64,000 bases of DNA from Wolfiporia cocos (taxonomy: Eukaryota > Basidiomycota > Agaricomycetes > Polyporales > Phaeolaceae). The position numbers were made by a program, and so were the translations under genes. The stretch spans positions 1,054,001-1,118,000 of the forward strand of contig JACCLO010000002.1 of NCBI GenBank assembly GCA_029448655.1, read 5' to 3'. The notes under the pieces are model-generated. The model did not search any database, was not told the origin of the DNA, and was given only the letters and a program-made list of their open reading frames with translations. Shown here piece after piece: positions 34,716 through 48,023 of the stretch (position 1 is its first letter; the number at the start of each line of letters is the position of its first letter).

Positions 34716-36249
34716 TTAAAGTAGAGCGTCCAGCTCCTCGACAGTCTCGACCATCCCAGAGCGAGTGAATTTCTTGCCCTTGACGGATTCCAGGCCCTCG
34801 CCAGCGTAGGAGACGAGAGGAGACAGTTCGATCTCGACGCCGTCCGCGACCGTCGCGCCCGCACGCTCAAGGAAGCGCTTGTGTTGCTCAAGCAGGTCGC
34901 GCCGGCTCGTCTCGGGGTCGTCCGATCCCGTTCCAGGCGCGTTCTTGAGCGGACTGAACTCCTCGTTGCGCGCGACCTCGAGCACAGCGAACTGCTTCGT
35001 GTACGGGAACACGTCGAACACGAACATCTCGAGCTTCATGCCGTTCGGCTTGCTCGGCTTGACCGTCTGGCCCTTCTCGTCCACGAACGGGATCTTCTTG
35101 CGCGCGATGTGGAACGCGAGCTCCTCCTCGAACTCCTTCGTGCTGTTCAGGAACGCCGTCGTGTAGAAGTGGTTCACGATGTTGGCCGCGCGGAAGGCAA
35201 GCTCGCCCGTCTTCGGATCACGACGCTCCGCTTGCTCCTGCGAGATCTCGGAGTACTCGATCACGCTGAACTTGTCTCCGCGATGCGCAACGACGCCGAC
35301 AGACTCGGTCGGGTACGCCTTGGGCACAACCTTGGCTGCGCAGTCGGCTTGCTTTTGGATGCAGTATCCAAGGAACACGGGGTCGGCGACCTTCACGAGG
35401 CAGTTGTCGACACAGTAGCTGTGCACGTACTGGACCTTACGGGCGGCGAGGTCAGACAGCACACTACGCGACGACGATGGTGAGAGGGGCCGGCGAAGGG
35501 CCGGGTAGAGACCACCATTGCCGTCAGGCGCGACAGCGACGCGTGAGGGGTTTTCAAGGATGACCTTGCCCTCCATCGTGAGACACGGCAGCGTGCCTAC
35601 GTGGCAAAAACACGGTTAGTCAGGTACCGTGCGGATGTTGACTTGTCCACATACCCTGCTCAAAGAAGATAACATTCTCCGCGGAGAGACCAAAGTACGA
35701 GTTCTTCTTGAAAAACTCCTCGGTCTCACGCCGGGTTGGTCCGCTCGTCATGATATACCAGGGGATGATGACGGAGCCGGCCGGCTTGCCGTGCTCCTGG
35801 GCCGCAACCGTCTGCAAACGTGCGATCCGCTCTGCCTGGTATTGGAAGAGGGACTTGTGCGATGGCAGACCAATGTCATAGCAGCCCTTTGGGGCGCTGC
35901 TGCCGAGCCGCGTGCCCTGGCCGCCGGCCATGAGGAGCACACCGACCTGGCCATGTGCGATTGCCCGCAACCCTACGGTCCTCCATTCCTTCGCCTTCTC
36001 TGCAAGACCAATTACGCTGTCGGCAGCCTCCTCAGGGAGAGGCTCGATGGTGTCCTTGCTCGCGTTCTCAGCGAACTCCTTCTCGAAGCTGGTGGCCTTT
36101 GCATAGACCCGATTTATGCGTTCGATGTCGAGCGCATCGAGTTGGGCGAGGAGGGACGCGCGCTCCGTCTCGGAGAGGTTTGGCCAGAATTGGAGAAGAT
36201 GACCCTGACCTGCAGCTTCGTACCGCTGGCGGATGCTGTCGTAGGACAT
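34716..36249 (-). CDS. UAP1: UDP-N-acetylglucosamine pyrophosphorylase
   Basis: Cytosolic enzyme that makes UDP-GlcNAc from UTP and GlcNAc-1-phosphate, the last step before chitin, glycoprotein and GPI-anchor synthesis. Two exons (36249-35655, 35596-34716) give 491 residues, the normal family length. The nucleotide-binding loop LLMAGGQGTRLGSSAPKG is complete, followed by PWYIMTSGPTRRETEEFF, NVIFFEQGTLPCL, NPSRVAVAPDGNGGLYPAL, HSYCVDNCLVKVADP, GDKFSVIEYSEIS, ANIVNHFYTTAFL and KLEMFVFDVFPYTKQFAVL. The start at 36249 fits the family N-terminus (RQRYEAAGQGHLLQFWP). The stop is 270 bp from the stop of the taxilin-like gene, tail to tail. Confidence 0.96.
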
Positions 36250-37910
36250 GATGTTGTAATTATTAATGATTTATAGGAGGGCAGGAGAAGGAACGTATCG
36301 CAGGATGTGGAGGTCGTGTCGTGGCAAGGATGCAAGATGGGTTGGCTGCCCGACTGCCCCGTCACGACTACAAATAGCAGCTGCTACGCGTCGGAACTTG
36401 CCGCATGCGGCTCAGGCTGAATCTACAGCTTGCTCTGCTCCTGGCAGCCGAGCGGTGTCCTGTCGCCCTTGGCCTGCTCGCGGTCCTCTCTGCATCGTCT
36501 GGGGCAAGGACGAATCAGACTTGATGCGCGCGCACGCCGGGCGCGTCTGAGATCTGAGCACTGGGCGCGACCTGTCGTACGCAGTCTGCAGTCTGCAGTG
36601 TGGCCAGTGCGGCCCTCGGAAGCTGGTCACAGAAGATGAGCATCGATTGCCGCTGTGAAGGCTGATGGTTATACTTGTCCAGGCTTCCACCTACGTGTCG
36701 AATGATTGACCATCCTGGGACCGCTCCGCTGTCGCAGTGTCAGTGCGACCTAGGATAACGCACCGTGGCTGGATGCCAGCACGCAGTCTTGTGAGATCTG
36801 CGCTATTCTGGCGAGCTCGGTGCGAGCTTGATACGGTGCTGACAGTTCGGCTTTCCGGCTTGTGTGTTCTGCTTCCGTGTCCCATTGAGAAGCGTCTTGT
36901 TGTTTGACTGTGAGGATCCGGCGTCGGCGGTGAGCATCAGGTGGTACAGTATGCGTCTAACCATCGGGCGGATGGACGCTGGGGTGTCTCCGCTAGTCTG
37001 CTTGCATTCCTTATCACCGCCCAATACATCGATGATTGGTTTGCCAAAGGCGAGCTAGCCTGCATCGCCCCGCATCTAATCCTATTAGTGCGCTCGTCTA
37101 TCTGCCTTGTGGCAACCCTGGCGAGGAGCATTGAACAGGCTCAATGTTGTGTGCTGACCTTGTGAAGGTAAGACAGACAATACTTATCCCTGCAGGCGGT
37201 ACGGCGTGGATGTGCATGCCGTCAGCCTCATCAGGGTCCCTGACGTATCGTAGAGAATCTCCGAATCCAACCTTCTGTACCGAATAGTCGGGATCGCACT
37301 TCGGAAGAATGCTCCTGTGAAGACGTCGGTAGGTTTCCGGAAATAATCCCGGACATTACAAGCCCGACACTGATTGTCCTCGCGTCCGCCTAGATTCGCA
37401 GTCCATTTAGGAAACCCTCAGCTATCGCACTTAACGCGGTGGAAGATAGAAGACGTCCGTGAAACAACGGCGCCCTGTGCCTCCGTCGAGGTCCCATATG
37501 CCGCCGCCGCCGACTTGAGCTTTCCCCGCATATTGCAGATCGTAGCAGTCGGTGGACAGGCGTTCCGGCGGTCGTCACACGTATGTTCGTCAGGTACAGC
37601 TCTCCGGAACCGGGTCCTGTTGTTTCATGGGGTCCGCTTCGTCGCGTGTGATACTCCTACGGCTGGCCCTTGCCATAGGTACAGGTAGAAAGGCCATCAT
37701 AGGTAACGCAAACCATTCTGAGGCCCGGTCAGCCAACTATTCAGCCGCTGAAAGGGTGCGGCTGGCGGCGGCCAGCCGAACGTGCTGTTTGGAGTGGATA
37801 CTCGATCGCGACTGCGCGTCGATTAGAAGGGTCCGATCTCGATGACGCTCGCACAGTCGCAAACGCCTCGAACTTAGCGTCAAACCCTGGCCGTCACAGT
37901 CCACACTCAG
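36250..37910. other. Intergenic region
   Basis: About 1.66 kb between two divergent genes, UAP1 (left) and the exo-glucanase (right). It holds both promoters. Short frames on both strands show no family motif or credible splice chain. No RNA gene seen. Confidence 0.45.
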
Positions 37911-37918
37911 TTATAAAG
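37911..37918 (+). promoter_or_regulatory. TATA box of the exo-beta-1,3-glucanase gene
   Basis: TTATAAAG in a GC-rich setting, 53 bp before the ATG at 37972. Confidence 0.6.
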
Positions 37919-37971
37919 GCGCTCCCGGACCCCTCCCACTCTTCGGCACCCCACTCGCGAGCGCAGCCAAC

Positions 37972-39741
<1,770 letters not shown>

Positions 39742-40229
39742 GACGCAGACACTGCGAACCACGCGACCGCCGACACAGCGGGGGTCTGTTCACTGCTGAC
39801 TCGTGTCTGGCACCTACGCTCTGCTACCTATTTGTAGCCGACATGTGTATATCCACTGTCATTTGTGATCATCTTCAACGAAGCCGCATGTACTCCGAAA
39901 TCGAAATACAACGCAGCTTCACCGTGCGGGATCGACTACAGGCCAGCCGCGAGTCGCGACGCGTCTTCGGAACTGCTCACGTGGTCGCGGTCCTGTCAAC
40001 GTGATCGCGTCTTCATGTTTCGTTCAACGGCGCCCGCTCCTCTGTCTGATCCCTGGCTGTGTCCCTGACTAGTGAGCTTGCAGCGCGCGGTCGAGCGTCG
40101 AGCAAGTCAAGCTGGCCTTGAAGTTGCGTGCCTGACCATCCTGCTCGCTCTCATCCTATCTGAATACGCCTGTCCTCGCTGATCTTCCTATCCCGTCTAC
40201 CAGTGGACTAGTACTTGCTCGCCGGAGCC
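39742..40229. other. Intergenic region
   Basis: About 490 bp between the glucanase stop and the next gene start, both on the plus strand. A reading frame from 39621 runs on from the glucanase gene in another frame and is a shadow. I see nothing else. Confidence 0.5.
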
Positions 40230-41315
40230 ATGAGGATCGCGGTGCTCATTCTCGCCGCCGGCCTCTATCCTATCGCTATCTGTGCCTCGCTGACAAAGTC
40301 CAACGATATCCCTCATGTGTCTCATATCTCTGCGCACCATTATCGGCGGGACCTGTCCGGGCTGTTCGGCGGGTTGGATCCTGCGAGCCAGAGTCAAGAG
40401 CAAGAGACGGACTCGGGGACGCACGACAACGATACGCCGGAGCAGGCCCCGCGACCAGCCGATGAGCCGTCCAAAACGGATAGCAGCACGTTCAACCTCT
40501 TCTCGCCGTTCGCGACACTGGGCGAGCCCACCAAGACCAAGAGCGCAGCCTCGTCTACGGGAACAAAGTCCGAGTCGTTAACTACTACTGACGCGGACGT
40601 TTCGGCGACAGCGGAGCCCACAAGCACGCAAGAATCGACCTCATCAACTAGCGGCGCAACCGTCTCCGCTACGCAAGCCGCAGAAGACCGCCACTCGTCC
40701 GACTCATCCGCCGCAGGCTCCAGCTCGTCCAACTGGAAGATCGTCGGCGTCGCAGTCATCGCGTTCAGCGCAGTCGCCGCGATCCTCGTCGCTGCAGTCT
40801 TCTTCGACCATTGGTGGGGCTTCCTGCGCGACGTCGTCTGGAAGCGGCGCGAGCCCGAGGGGATGGAGGAGATGATCCCCGACTGGGAGAAGGCAAGCTG
40901 GGAGGTGCGCCTCGGGCACGACCGGCACCGCTACCCGTCATTCACGTCCGGCGCGCCGTCGCGCCACAACTCGGCGAAAACGAAGGCGCGGGACTGGACA
41001 CAGGAGCGGCAGCCCTCGCCGTGCCCGGGGCTTACGCCCGCGGAGCGGATGGTGCTGTCTCCTGGGTATGTGCCACCCGCGCCGCCGACGAATGTGTACC
41101 TCAACCCGAACGCAAGGCCGAGCACTGGAAATGCGGATACGCACCCTGATCAGAGCACGGCTACGCTCGTGAACACTCCCCGGACAGCAGCAGGCTACAC
41201 CTCGTCCGGCTTGAACGCGCACGCAGGACCTTGCACTGGCGACAGGAACCCTTTCAGCGACAGGTCCGGTTCTCCGCCGCCTGCGGATGCGTACGGCGGG
41301 ATCGACGGAAGATGA
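40230..41315 (+). CDS. Single-pass membrane protein with Ser/Thr-rich ectodomain
   Basis: Single-exon gene, 361 residues. A signal peptide (MRIAVLILAAGLYPIAICA) is followed by a Ser/Thr/Ala-rich outer segment of about 150 residues likely to be O-mannosylated, a membrane helix (IVGVAVIAFSAVAAILVAAV), then a basic and Pro-rich cytosolic tail (WWGFLRDVVWKRREPEGMEE). This is the layout of fungal wall-stress sensors such as Mid2 or Wsc without the Cys-rich WSC domain, so a sensor role is only a guess. The start is the first ATG; an upstream TTG in frame is ignored. It follows a wall glucanase on the same strand, which may be coincidence. Confidence 0.7.
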   Translation: MRIAVLILAAGLYPIAICASLTKSNDIPHVSHISAHHYRRDLSGLFGGLDPASQSQEQETDSGTHDNDTPEQAPRPADEPSKTDSSTFNLFSPFATLGEPTKTKSAASSTGTKSESLTTTDADVSATAEPTSTQESTSSTSGATVSATQAAEDRHSSDSSAAGSSSSNWKIVGVAVIAFSAVAAILVAAVFFDHWWGFLRDVVWKRREPEGMEEMIPDWEKASWEVRLGHDRHRYPSFTSGAPSRHNSAKTKARDWTQERQPSPCPGLTPAERMVLSPGYVPPAPPTNVYLNPNARPSTGNADTHPDQSTATLVNTPRTAAGYTSSGLNAHAGPCTGDRNPFSDRSGSPPPADAYGGIDGR

Positions 41316-41467
41316 TGATACGCATGTAGGAAAAATGGTGATCAAGATATTAGCAAGACCCACCCTGCAAACAGACCACTGTGTCCCTAGTCACAACTAC
41401 TCATACCCACACCCATTTGTATCACGATGATTATCCTTGTATTTGTTTTCCGTCCATATCGCGAATG

Positions 41468-41804
41468 TCACGATGGTACATCCTTCGTCGCCCCTTCTGC
41501 TATTCTGTCTTTTGGTGGGATCGCCGGCGGCGGCTTTGCGGGCATGATCTTCTCGAGGTAGTCAGACGCGAAGATGCCTGCGACAGCAACCGCTGAGATA
41601 GCGAGCGAGATGCGCAGGCGCGTTCGTGCAGGTAGCACTGAGAGATGCGTTGGCAGAGCCGTTTCAGCCCTTTGCACCGCCAGCTCCTTCGCCGCACGTA
41701 CCGAACCATGACTCCATAAGAGACCGCTCCTGCGGTGTTTTGTCACGGAATGATTTTTGGGCGGTGCTGCCAGATTGCTTCGGTGCTTTTGCTTTCTGGC
41801 TCAT
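41468..41804 (-). CDS. Small single-helix membrane protein of unknown function
   Basis: Two exons (ATG at 41804) join through a GTACGT donor and CTCAG acceptor to give about 92 residues. The N-terminus is Lys/Ser-rich (MSQKAKAPKQSGSTAQKSF), followed by TPQERSLMESWF, a basic RTRLRISL start of a membrane helix (AISAVAVAGIFASDYLEK), and a Pro-rich C-terminus. The shape is like small organelle-membrane assembly factors of fungi. I do not recognise the family. It diverges from the riboflavin synthase gene, with starts 175 bp apart. Confidence 0.6.
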
Positions 41805-41979
41805 GATAGCGAGTTAGTTACTTGAACAGTAGTCGAGACTGGCTAGACTCCGGGTCTTTAGACGAGAGCGTGCAGTGGCATGCACAGTGTGGCAAAACAA
41901 GAGACGTAAGGGCGCTCGCGAGAGATCTCGCCGATCTTGCTTCTTTCCCGCTGCAACCACTATCGGTTATTCAAGCGAC

Positions 41980-43006
41980 ATGTTCACAGGTCTTGTACGC
42001 TTTATGATCCCGGATACATCTCCCGACTCACATTGTCATACCATATCTCATTTACCATCCATGTCGACATAGATTGAACACCTCGGGACCGTCTCCTCCA
42101 TCGAGAGGGACAGCGGCGGGTGCACGCTCACCATCGCGGACTCGGCGCCCATCCTACCCGACTGCCACATTGGCGATTCAATCGCGGTGAACGGCGCGTG
42201 TCTGACGGTGACCGAGTTCGACAAGGAGGCGCAGGCCGGCTGGTTCAGGGTGTGGCTTGCGAACGAGACGCTGCAAAGGACAGATCTCGGTATGTTCAGT
42301 CGTCGAACGCTTCATCGAGTCGCACGGCACGTCTAGTAGACATGTCTCAACTCTTCTAGGCGAGCGGAAGGTCGGGGACCAGGTCAACCTTGAGCGTGCT
42401 ATGGGCGCGCATGTCCGCTTTGGTGGTCACTTCGTCCAGGTGAGTCTCCGTCGAGCTATTGTTGTAGTTCCCTTTCACTATATACCTGAGGCTTTACATA
42501 ACATTGAACGCCGTATTGCACGGGAATTGACCAATCCCACAATTTGTGTCCATGCCGCAGTCAAACCGAGCCACATACTAACAGCCAACCCCCATTGATT
42601 CACTTAGGCTCATGTAGACACAACTGCTGTGATCGTCGACCGCAAGCCCGATGGCGAGTCTCTCCGGCTCCTCTTCCAGCTCCCCGAGCCTACAGCGGAG
42701 CGCCCGTCCCTTCTTCCCTACCTCATCCCAAAAGGCTATGTTGCCATTGACGGGACGTCGCTCACTATCACCTCCGTCGACGATACCGAACGCACCTTCG
42801 GTGTTATGCTCATCAAGCACACTCAGGAGAAGATCACGCTGAGCAGGAAGCCCGTCGGGGCGTCGGTGAACATTGAGGTGGACATGGTTGGTAAGTTTGT
42901 GGAGAAGAGCGTGCATGCGGCGTTATCGGGTGGAGGCGGGCAGGGCGTGAGGGCTTTGGTTGAGAAGGTTGTGGAAGACGTGCTTGCGAAGAAGGGAATT
43001 GTATGA
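41980..43006 (+). CDS. RIB5: Riboflavin synthase, alpha chain
   Basis: Turns two molecules of 6,7-dimethyl-8-ribityllumazine into riboflavin. Four exons (41980-41994, 42073-42289, 42360-42439, 42608-43006); the first is only 15 nt and codes for MFTGL, the conserved family start. The two lumazine-binding repeats are clear: IEHLGTVSSIER, IGDSIAVNGACLTV, GDQVNLERAMGAHVRFGGHF and VQAHVDTTAVIVD, then PKGYVAIDGTSLTITSVDD, FGVMLIKHTQEKITL and VNIEVDMVGKFVEKSV. The N-terminal MFTG and both GxH/HVD elements needed at the active site are present. Total length 236 residues is normal. Confidence 0.96.
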
Positions 43007-43431
43007 TCCATGAGGTAGCGAGAAGATTTTGCCTTCAATCATTGAAAAGAATATTACTGCCCACTGCAACGATCATTCAGAATTTACTGACTCTATACGT
43101 CCACAAAGCTGCTACAGTGCATGACATGAACGTACATGTCTGATACAGGGCGCAGGGGTTCACATCGACATCAAACACCGTACGGATTTCCTACGTCAAT
43201 AACCATTGTATAGGGCTCTACACGCAAAGAAGCAAAGAGTGACAAAGCCACGGATTTCGAAACAGTCAGAAAGCAACATTCAGGCGAGAGATTACAGCCA
43301 TGCAGAACCGAGGCAGAAGGAACAGCAGCCAGAAGTTCGCTGGGGTGAGTCTATGATTTTGGCGGGTATGACACCTTTTGTTATCTGAAATGCTGACCGA
43401 CACAACTCCGTGCTATTGCGCTCAAGCAGAA
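43007..43431. other. Intergenic region
   Basis: About 425 bp between the riboflavin synthase stop and the RNase H-like pseudogene. Nothing recognisable. Confidence 0.5.
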
Positions 43432-44301
43432 GCCGGAGGTGCACGCTGAGTAGCAGCCTTTGCGAGACGGTCCGCCACGGAATTGTACCTTCGCTTGATG
43501 TGCCAGAACCCGACGTCGACTGCATATAGTTCTTAGAGCATTATTTCTGCCTCAAGCTTGCGGAATAGATCCAGATTAGCAGGTTCCTTTCCGTTCGTCC
43601 CGCGCCATCTGTTAGCCTATACAACGCATGCCAGCTGAGTGTCATAAGATATCAAGACCAACAACGCGGAAATACTACCCTCCAATTCGGGAGCCACAGC
43701 GTCATTCCTTTAACGACATATTCCGAGTTGGTGGTAATGATCCAGCCAGTGCGTTTTGTCCTTTGCCAAGATTCGCAGTAGTGCTCGTATGGTCGCGATC
43801 CGTCTTGCTCAGCAAGCGCAATCCCTCGATCGCCGCAAGTAGCTCTGCGCGCTGACTGGATCTCTTAGAATCGTCCACGTCGTCATCGATAGGGATAGCC
43901 CACTGGTGCTCATCTGCCGTCCCGATGGCAACCCCGATTCCCGCTGTTGCGCTACGGCGCCCGTTCGATAGGCACGCGCCGTCTGTGAAGACCACCATCC
44001 AGCCGTGGCACTGCACGACGTCGGAGTTGATGTACTTGTAGTGTGCGCAAGATCGCGCGATAAAGCGGTCACACATCGGGCAGGTGGTGCTGAGCTGGCC
44101 GGGGGCGCATGTCTCGAGCAAGAAGTCGCAAAACCGCATCTGGCGATTGATGATTGCTGGAGGGCCGATTGCGTGTGCGGGCAGTCCGTGTTCCGCGTAT
44201 GTTGTGGTTAGCCCAGAGGTCGGTCCATGTACGTTCGGAGAGGTAGTGGCCATAGTGGACAGAGTTCGCGTCAAGTTGGGAGAGGGGGTGAGGATGGACA
44301 T
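43432..44301 (-). pseudogene. RNase H-like pseudogene, copy B
   Basis: The most complete of three RNase H-like copies here. From ATG 44301 it reads a short zinc-knuckle-like segment (TCPMCDRFIARSCAHY), the first active-site strand (MVVFTDGACLSNGRRSA), GIGVAIGTADEHQWAIPID and SSQRAELLAAIEGLRLL. The frame then breaks by one base near 43,800: the continuation WIITTNSEYVVKGMTLWLP lies in another frame, with Asn where the third catalytic Asp is expected (NSEYV against DSEYV in copies A and C). A later exon (NLDLFRKLEAEI, then an in-frame TAA, then VGFWHIKRRYNSVADRLAKA) ends at 43432. Frameshift, nonsense and lost active-site residue agree that it is dead. Confidence 0.7.
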
Positions 44302-45112
44302 CACAGCGATTGTCTATCATATAGCGGGCTGACTGTTGGTGTTCTCTGACGCGTGACGTCATGCATGCAGGCTATGGCACGGAAGATGCGACAGCCACAT
44401 GTCAGATGTTCAAGCTCATTGATCGCACGGGGAACTGCGCGAGGCGAGGAGCTATACGAACACAACAACAGCCGGTCGAGGATGCAGCTACCTTTGTGGC
44501 GCCGTATATAGAGCGCAGGACAGAACAACATGCTCATAGGACTTACGCGCCTCAGGTTTTAGGTCTTCAGAACCGCTGCAGCGACGGGCCGGCCCAAATA
44601 TGCGGTATCGTAGTGCCCCTGCACCTACTTGCACTCGAGTCCTTCGTTTTCAGAACTAAGCCTCCGTAATTGATTTCTTGAGCACTGTCCCGTCGCGTTG
44701 CGCCGCCCGTTGCCCTGCGAAACGCGTGCCTTAAGCGGCTTGTGCTGGACGATGACTTGAAACCTTCTCCATGATCTCCCGCAGCTTGTGATGTGCTCAC
44801 TGTAGAAAGGCTGAAGAAGTCTACGAGACCATCAACGTTGAAACGAAAAGCCTGAACTTCGCGGGGATGCCCAGCAGGAGGCATCATGTGAATCTTGACT
44901 GGGCGCTTACTTCATCAAGCTCGCCAAAATTGGCAGTGTGTGATCGGCTCCTCGGAGCATGCCGCCAGATGTTGCCACAACCGATGTGACCTAACCGACC
45001 TAACCGACTCTCATTCTCTTTCTGCAAGGCTAGCTTGTCCTGCAGGACCCATGAACGCTCAAGGCAAGCTGAAGGTCTGCAGTGCAGCAATCAACCATCC
45101 GTAACACGCTGA
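44302..45112. other. Intergenic region
   Basis: About 810 bp. Minus-strand frames at 44567-44887 (MMPPAGHPREVQAFRFNVDG then LVDFFSLST) and 44884-45090 are open, and the first looks protein-like at its start, but I cannot link it to a family or a full exon chain. I do not call a gene. Confidence 0.35.
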
Positions 45113-46908
45113 ATGGCGCTGCAGGTCACCACTCGAATTGACTACGACCGCCCGCGACCGTCATCGCCTACCAAATTGACGAGATCAGCCACATTATCTG
45201 GACCAGGTGGGTTGAAGCCGAAGGCAAAGGTCAACAGCGGTGCGCATATTGTAACGCGCAAACTACAACGTGACCCGTCCCCCGCTCGCTCTACCATTAG
45301 CAATGGCGTTCTGCCCCGAGCACCATCACCACTCAAGCAGCCACACCCCGGACTTGCGCATACATCATCCTCATCCACTATCATCAAGGCCAAAGTGACT
45401 TCCCGCCCCCCTAACCTACAACTCCTCTCGCCCCCCTCCGACAACCGCACGCGGACGTTGACCACGATACCTTCGGACCCCGCGTTGTCTACGCGTGCTC
45501 GTGCTCGCAGAGGTAGCGTGTCATCCAGTGTGTCCCATGTCATCTCATCTCCGCGTTCGGAGATTCATCCCCGAACGCCTTCAAGACCAATGTCAATGGT
45601 AGGGGAAAGCGGCGGGCCGGTCATGTCCGGCGTCGGGAGAGGTGTGGTCCGGGTAAAGTCCAAGGTAACCAGGGTAGTCGCAGACAGCCCGCCGCAGCCA
45701 TCCTCCGCCTCGTCGTCGCCACCGCCTCCAAGCACGCGCAACGGGCACGGGCGGACGCCTTCCATCCCGACTATCTCGATCGCCTCGCCACTGTTCCCTA
45801 TCAGTGGGGACACCTCGCCCGCTGCGAGCCACTACCGCTCCCCCGCGACGCCCGATAGTCCGACGCGCATAACGTCCGTATACCAGCCATTCCCGCACCA
45901 CGACGACCTGCCCGGGCACAATGGTGGAAAGGCAGACCCTGCGTTGATCCCACTGCCGCCGCAGTCCCCACCCATGTCGACCATCTCGTTCTCCTCGCGC
46001 TCGTCCGTCTCGTATGATACCCAGAGCTCCGGGGTTACCCGAAGCACCGCGCCCACTGTCAACTCACGCGTGAACGGCCATGCGCGCGTGCGCGATCTAG
46101 ACCAGATTTCGGTGCCTAGAGCAGGTTTTGACAGTGGACCAGGTCTTCGCTCCGAGCCGGCCTCGAGAGGGCCCTCGTCCGCCAGCGAGGAGAGTCTTAG
46201 TGATAGCGACAGTGCTGCGACAAACGACTCATCAGATGATGACGACGATGGTGAAGACGCTGAGGACCCAGATCGCAAGATCAAGGACGAAGCGAAATCG
46301 AATCGCAAGGTAATGATTGTGTGGCTGGTTTCCACGCCCCAGACTGATGCGTGCTATGACAGATTGCGGACCTTGAGATCACCAACAAATCCCTGCTCGC
46401 GATCAACTCGTCCCTTGAGGCCGCGAAGCACCGCCAAGCGAAGGAGATTCGCGATCTCAAGCGCAAGCTGCGCGAGACGCGGCTTACGCTGCCGCCGCCT
46501 GCTTTCCACGCGGTCAAGCACGACGACACTGTAGATGACGATGTCGAGGGCGCGGAAGACGAGGACGAGGATGATGAGGATGTCTTGGAAGGGAAGGACG
46601 ACGAGGCGTTCCAGCGCGTGCGCGGTATGATCGAGGGCCTGCTCGACGCGTGCCAACGCGCACTCGAGACGAAGCCGTCCGATTTTATCGAGCACGGGCG
46701 GGGCGGCGCGAAAGTACTTACGGCGGAGGAGGTACGATCGTGGCGCGGCGACGTGCCTGAGTCGGAGGCGGACACGCGCTCGCTGGCGGACGCGGATGAC
46801 GACAACGATGCAGAGCCCTCGCCTGCGGCGGGGCCCTCGAACCACATAGAAGCGTCGCCACTCCGGCGCAATGAGGGGGTACCGCCAATAACGGTAACAT
46901 CGAGCTGA
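45113..46908 (+). CDS. Conserved fungal coiled-coil protein, mostly disordered
   Basis: Two exons (45113-46309, 46363-46908) give 580 residues. The first 390 are low-complexity Ser/Pro/Thr/Arg with many SP and TP sites, ending in an acidic run (DSSDDDDDGEDAEDPD). The intron falls just before a short conserved coiled coil, KIADLEITNKSLLAINSSLE then AAKHRQAKEIRDLKRKLRE, which recurs in many fungal proteins of unknown role. A second helical block (FQRVRGMIEGLLDACQRALE) follows, then an acidic tail. It could be a cytoskeletal or nuclear scaffold; nothing in the sequence decides. Confidence 0.7.
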
Positions 46909-47284
46909 TGAATCCGTTGTTTCAGATCGTAATATTTGCTCCTATGCTTATTATCGATTCCAGCATGGATTATGACTGTACAATTCCGGAGAGATACCCA
47001 CGCATTGGCTCGTACTACTCATCGCTCGTTGCATAGGATTGCCAGTGTTTTAGTACCATACCACTGCTTATGCATGTTGTTCATAATGACCGTATATTTG
47101 ACGCACTGGCAGATTAGATTCAAACACGATCACGTGGCAACGTGACATAACGCGTCAAGCATCACGGTCTCTGCTTTCCGCAAGTCATGGTACATGGTAC
47201 CGACAACGGCTTCTGACAACATGCTGACTCACGGACTTCGTCCGAACCCTCATTGTCGCAAACTGTCCCAACCTCGCTCTCATT
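46909..47284. other. Intergenic region
   Basis: About 375 bp between the coiled-coil gene and RNase H-like copy C, both plus strand. Nothing recognisable. Confidence 0.5.
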
Positions 47285-48023
47285 ATGAGTGTCGCACAGC
47301 CTCACTCAGGGATCATCGGCCGCCGGATGGTGTTCTGCGATGCTACGCACGGACCACTCTCCCCTAGCGACGTCGTGACAGCCTGCTCTTGCTGTGAGCG
47401 GTTTGTTGCCACGACTAGTTCGCCTAACTTGGCTCTTATCCTTACTATGTCGTCTTCATCGACGGCGCACGTATGTCGAATGTGGACAGGCGGGAGCCAC
47501 CGCCAGGATAGGGGTGGCAATAAGCGAGAGTAAGGACGATCAATGAGCTTTCCCTGTGGACAACTCGATGGATGCAAGTCTGAGACGGTCTAGTCAGCGC
47601 GCCGAGCTGCTTGTGGCGATTGAAGGGCTACATCGTCTGAGCACAGCGGTTGCAGATCATTTTCCGCGTCGCTTTGAAGGTCAACGTCTTTATCATCGCG
47701 GGCTGATCATTGCTACCGACTCAGAGTACGTCGCGAAAGGGGTAACTGAGTGGCTCCTTGCGTGGAAGGTAATCCTGACCAGTCGTAGTCATGTTCTTGG
47801 CCATTCTGACCTAACCTGTCTGCAGGATAATAGATGGCGCAACTCGCAGAGGGCATCTCCGGCAAACCTTGATCTGTCCAAAAGGCTCGATGATGACATC
47901 GTTGCTCTCAGAACGAAGATACAAAATGGAGGTTGGATTTGGCGCATAGGACGGGAGCACAACAATAAAGCAGACTCGCTGGCTAAGCTCGCCGCCCGTA
48001 ACGCCCCGCCTGCGCTTTCGTGA
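47285..48023 (+). pseudogene. RNase H-like pseudogene, copy C
   Basis: Reads like copy B on the opposite strand. From ATG 47285 it has MVFCDATHGPLSP, a VVFIDGARMSN strand in one frame, then ATARIGVAISE in another after a one-base shift near 47,500, then a TGA where copy B has Trp (DDQ-stop-AFPVD against EHQWAIPID). The rest is well kept: SSQRAELLVAIEGLHRL, IIATDSEYVAKGVTEWLLAW, an intron, NRWRNSQRASPANLDLSKRL, GGWIWRIGREHNNKADSLAK and a normal stop at 48021-48023. Only two lesions are seen, so loss of function is recent or a sequencing error is possible. It lies about 200 bp from the inner end of the right inverted-repeat arm. Confidence 0.65.

Noticed and set aside
34881..35483. 200-codon plus-strand frame rich in Leu, Arg and Val
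   Set aside because: Antisense shadow of UAP1, whose conserved motifs cover the whole stretch.
47285..47533. Reading RNase H-like copy C as a working gene with an extra intron over the lesions
   Set aside because: No donor/acceptor pair would remove both the one-base shift and the TGA while keeping the conserved strand order seen in copy B.
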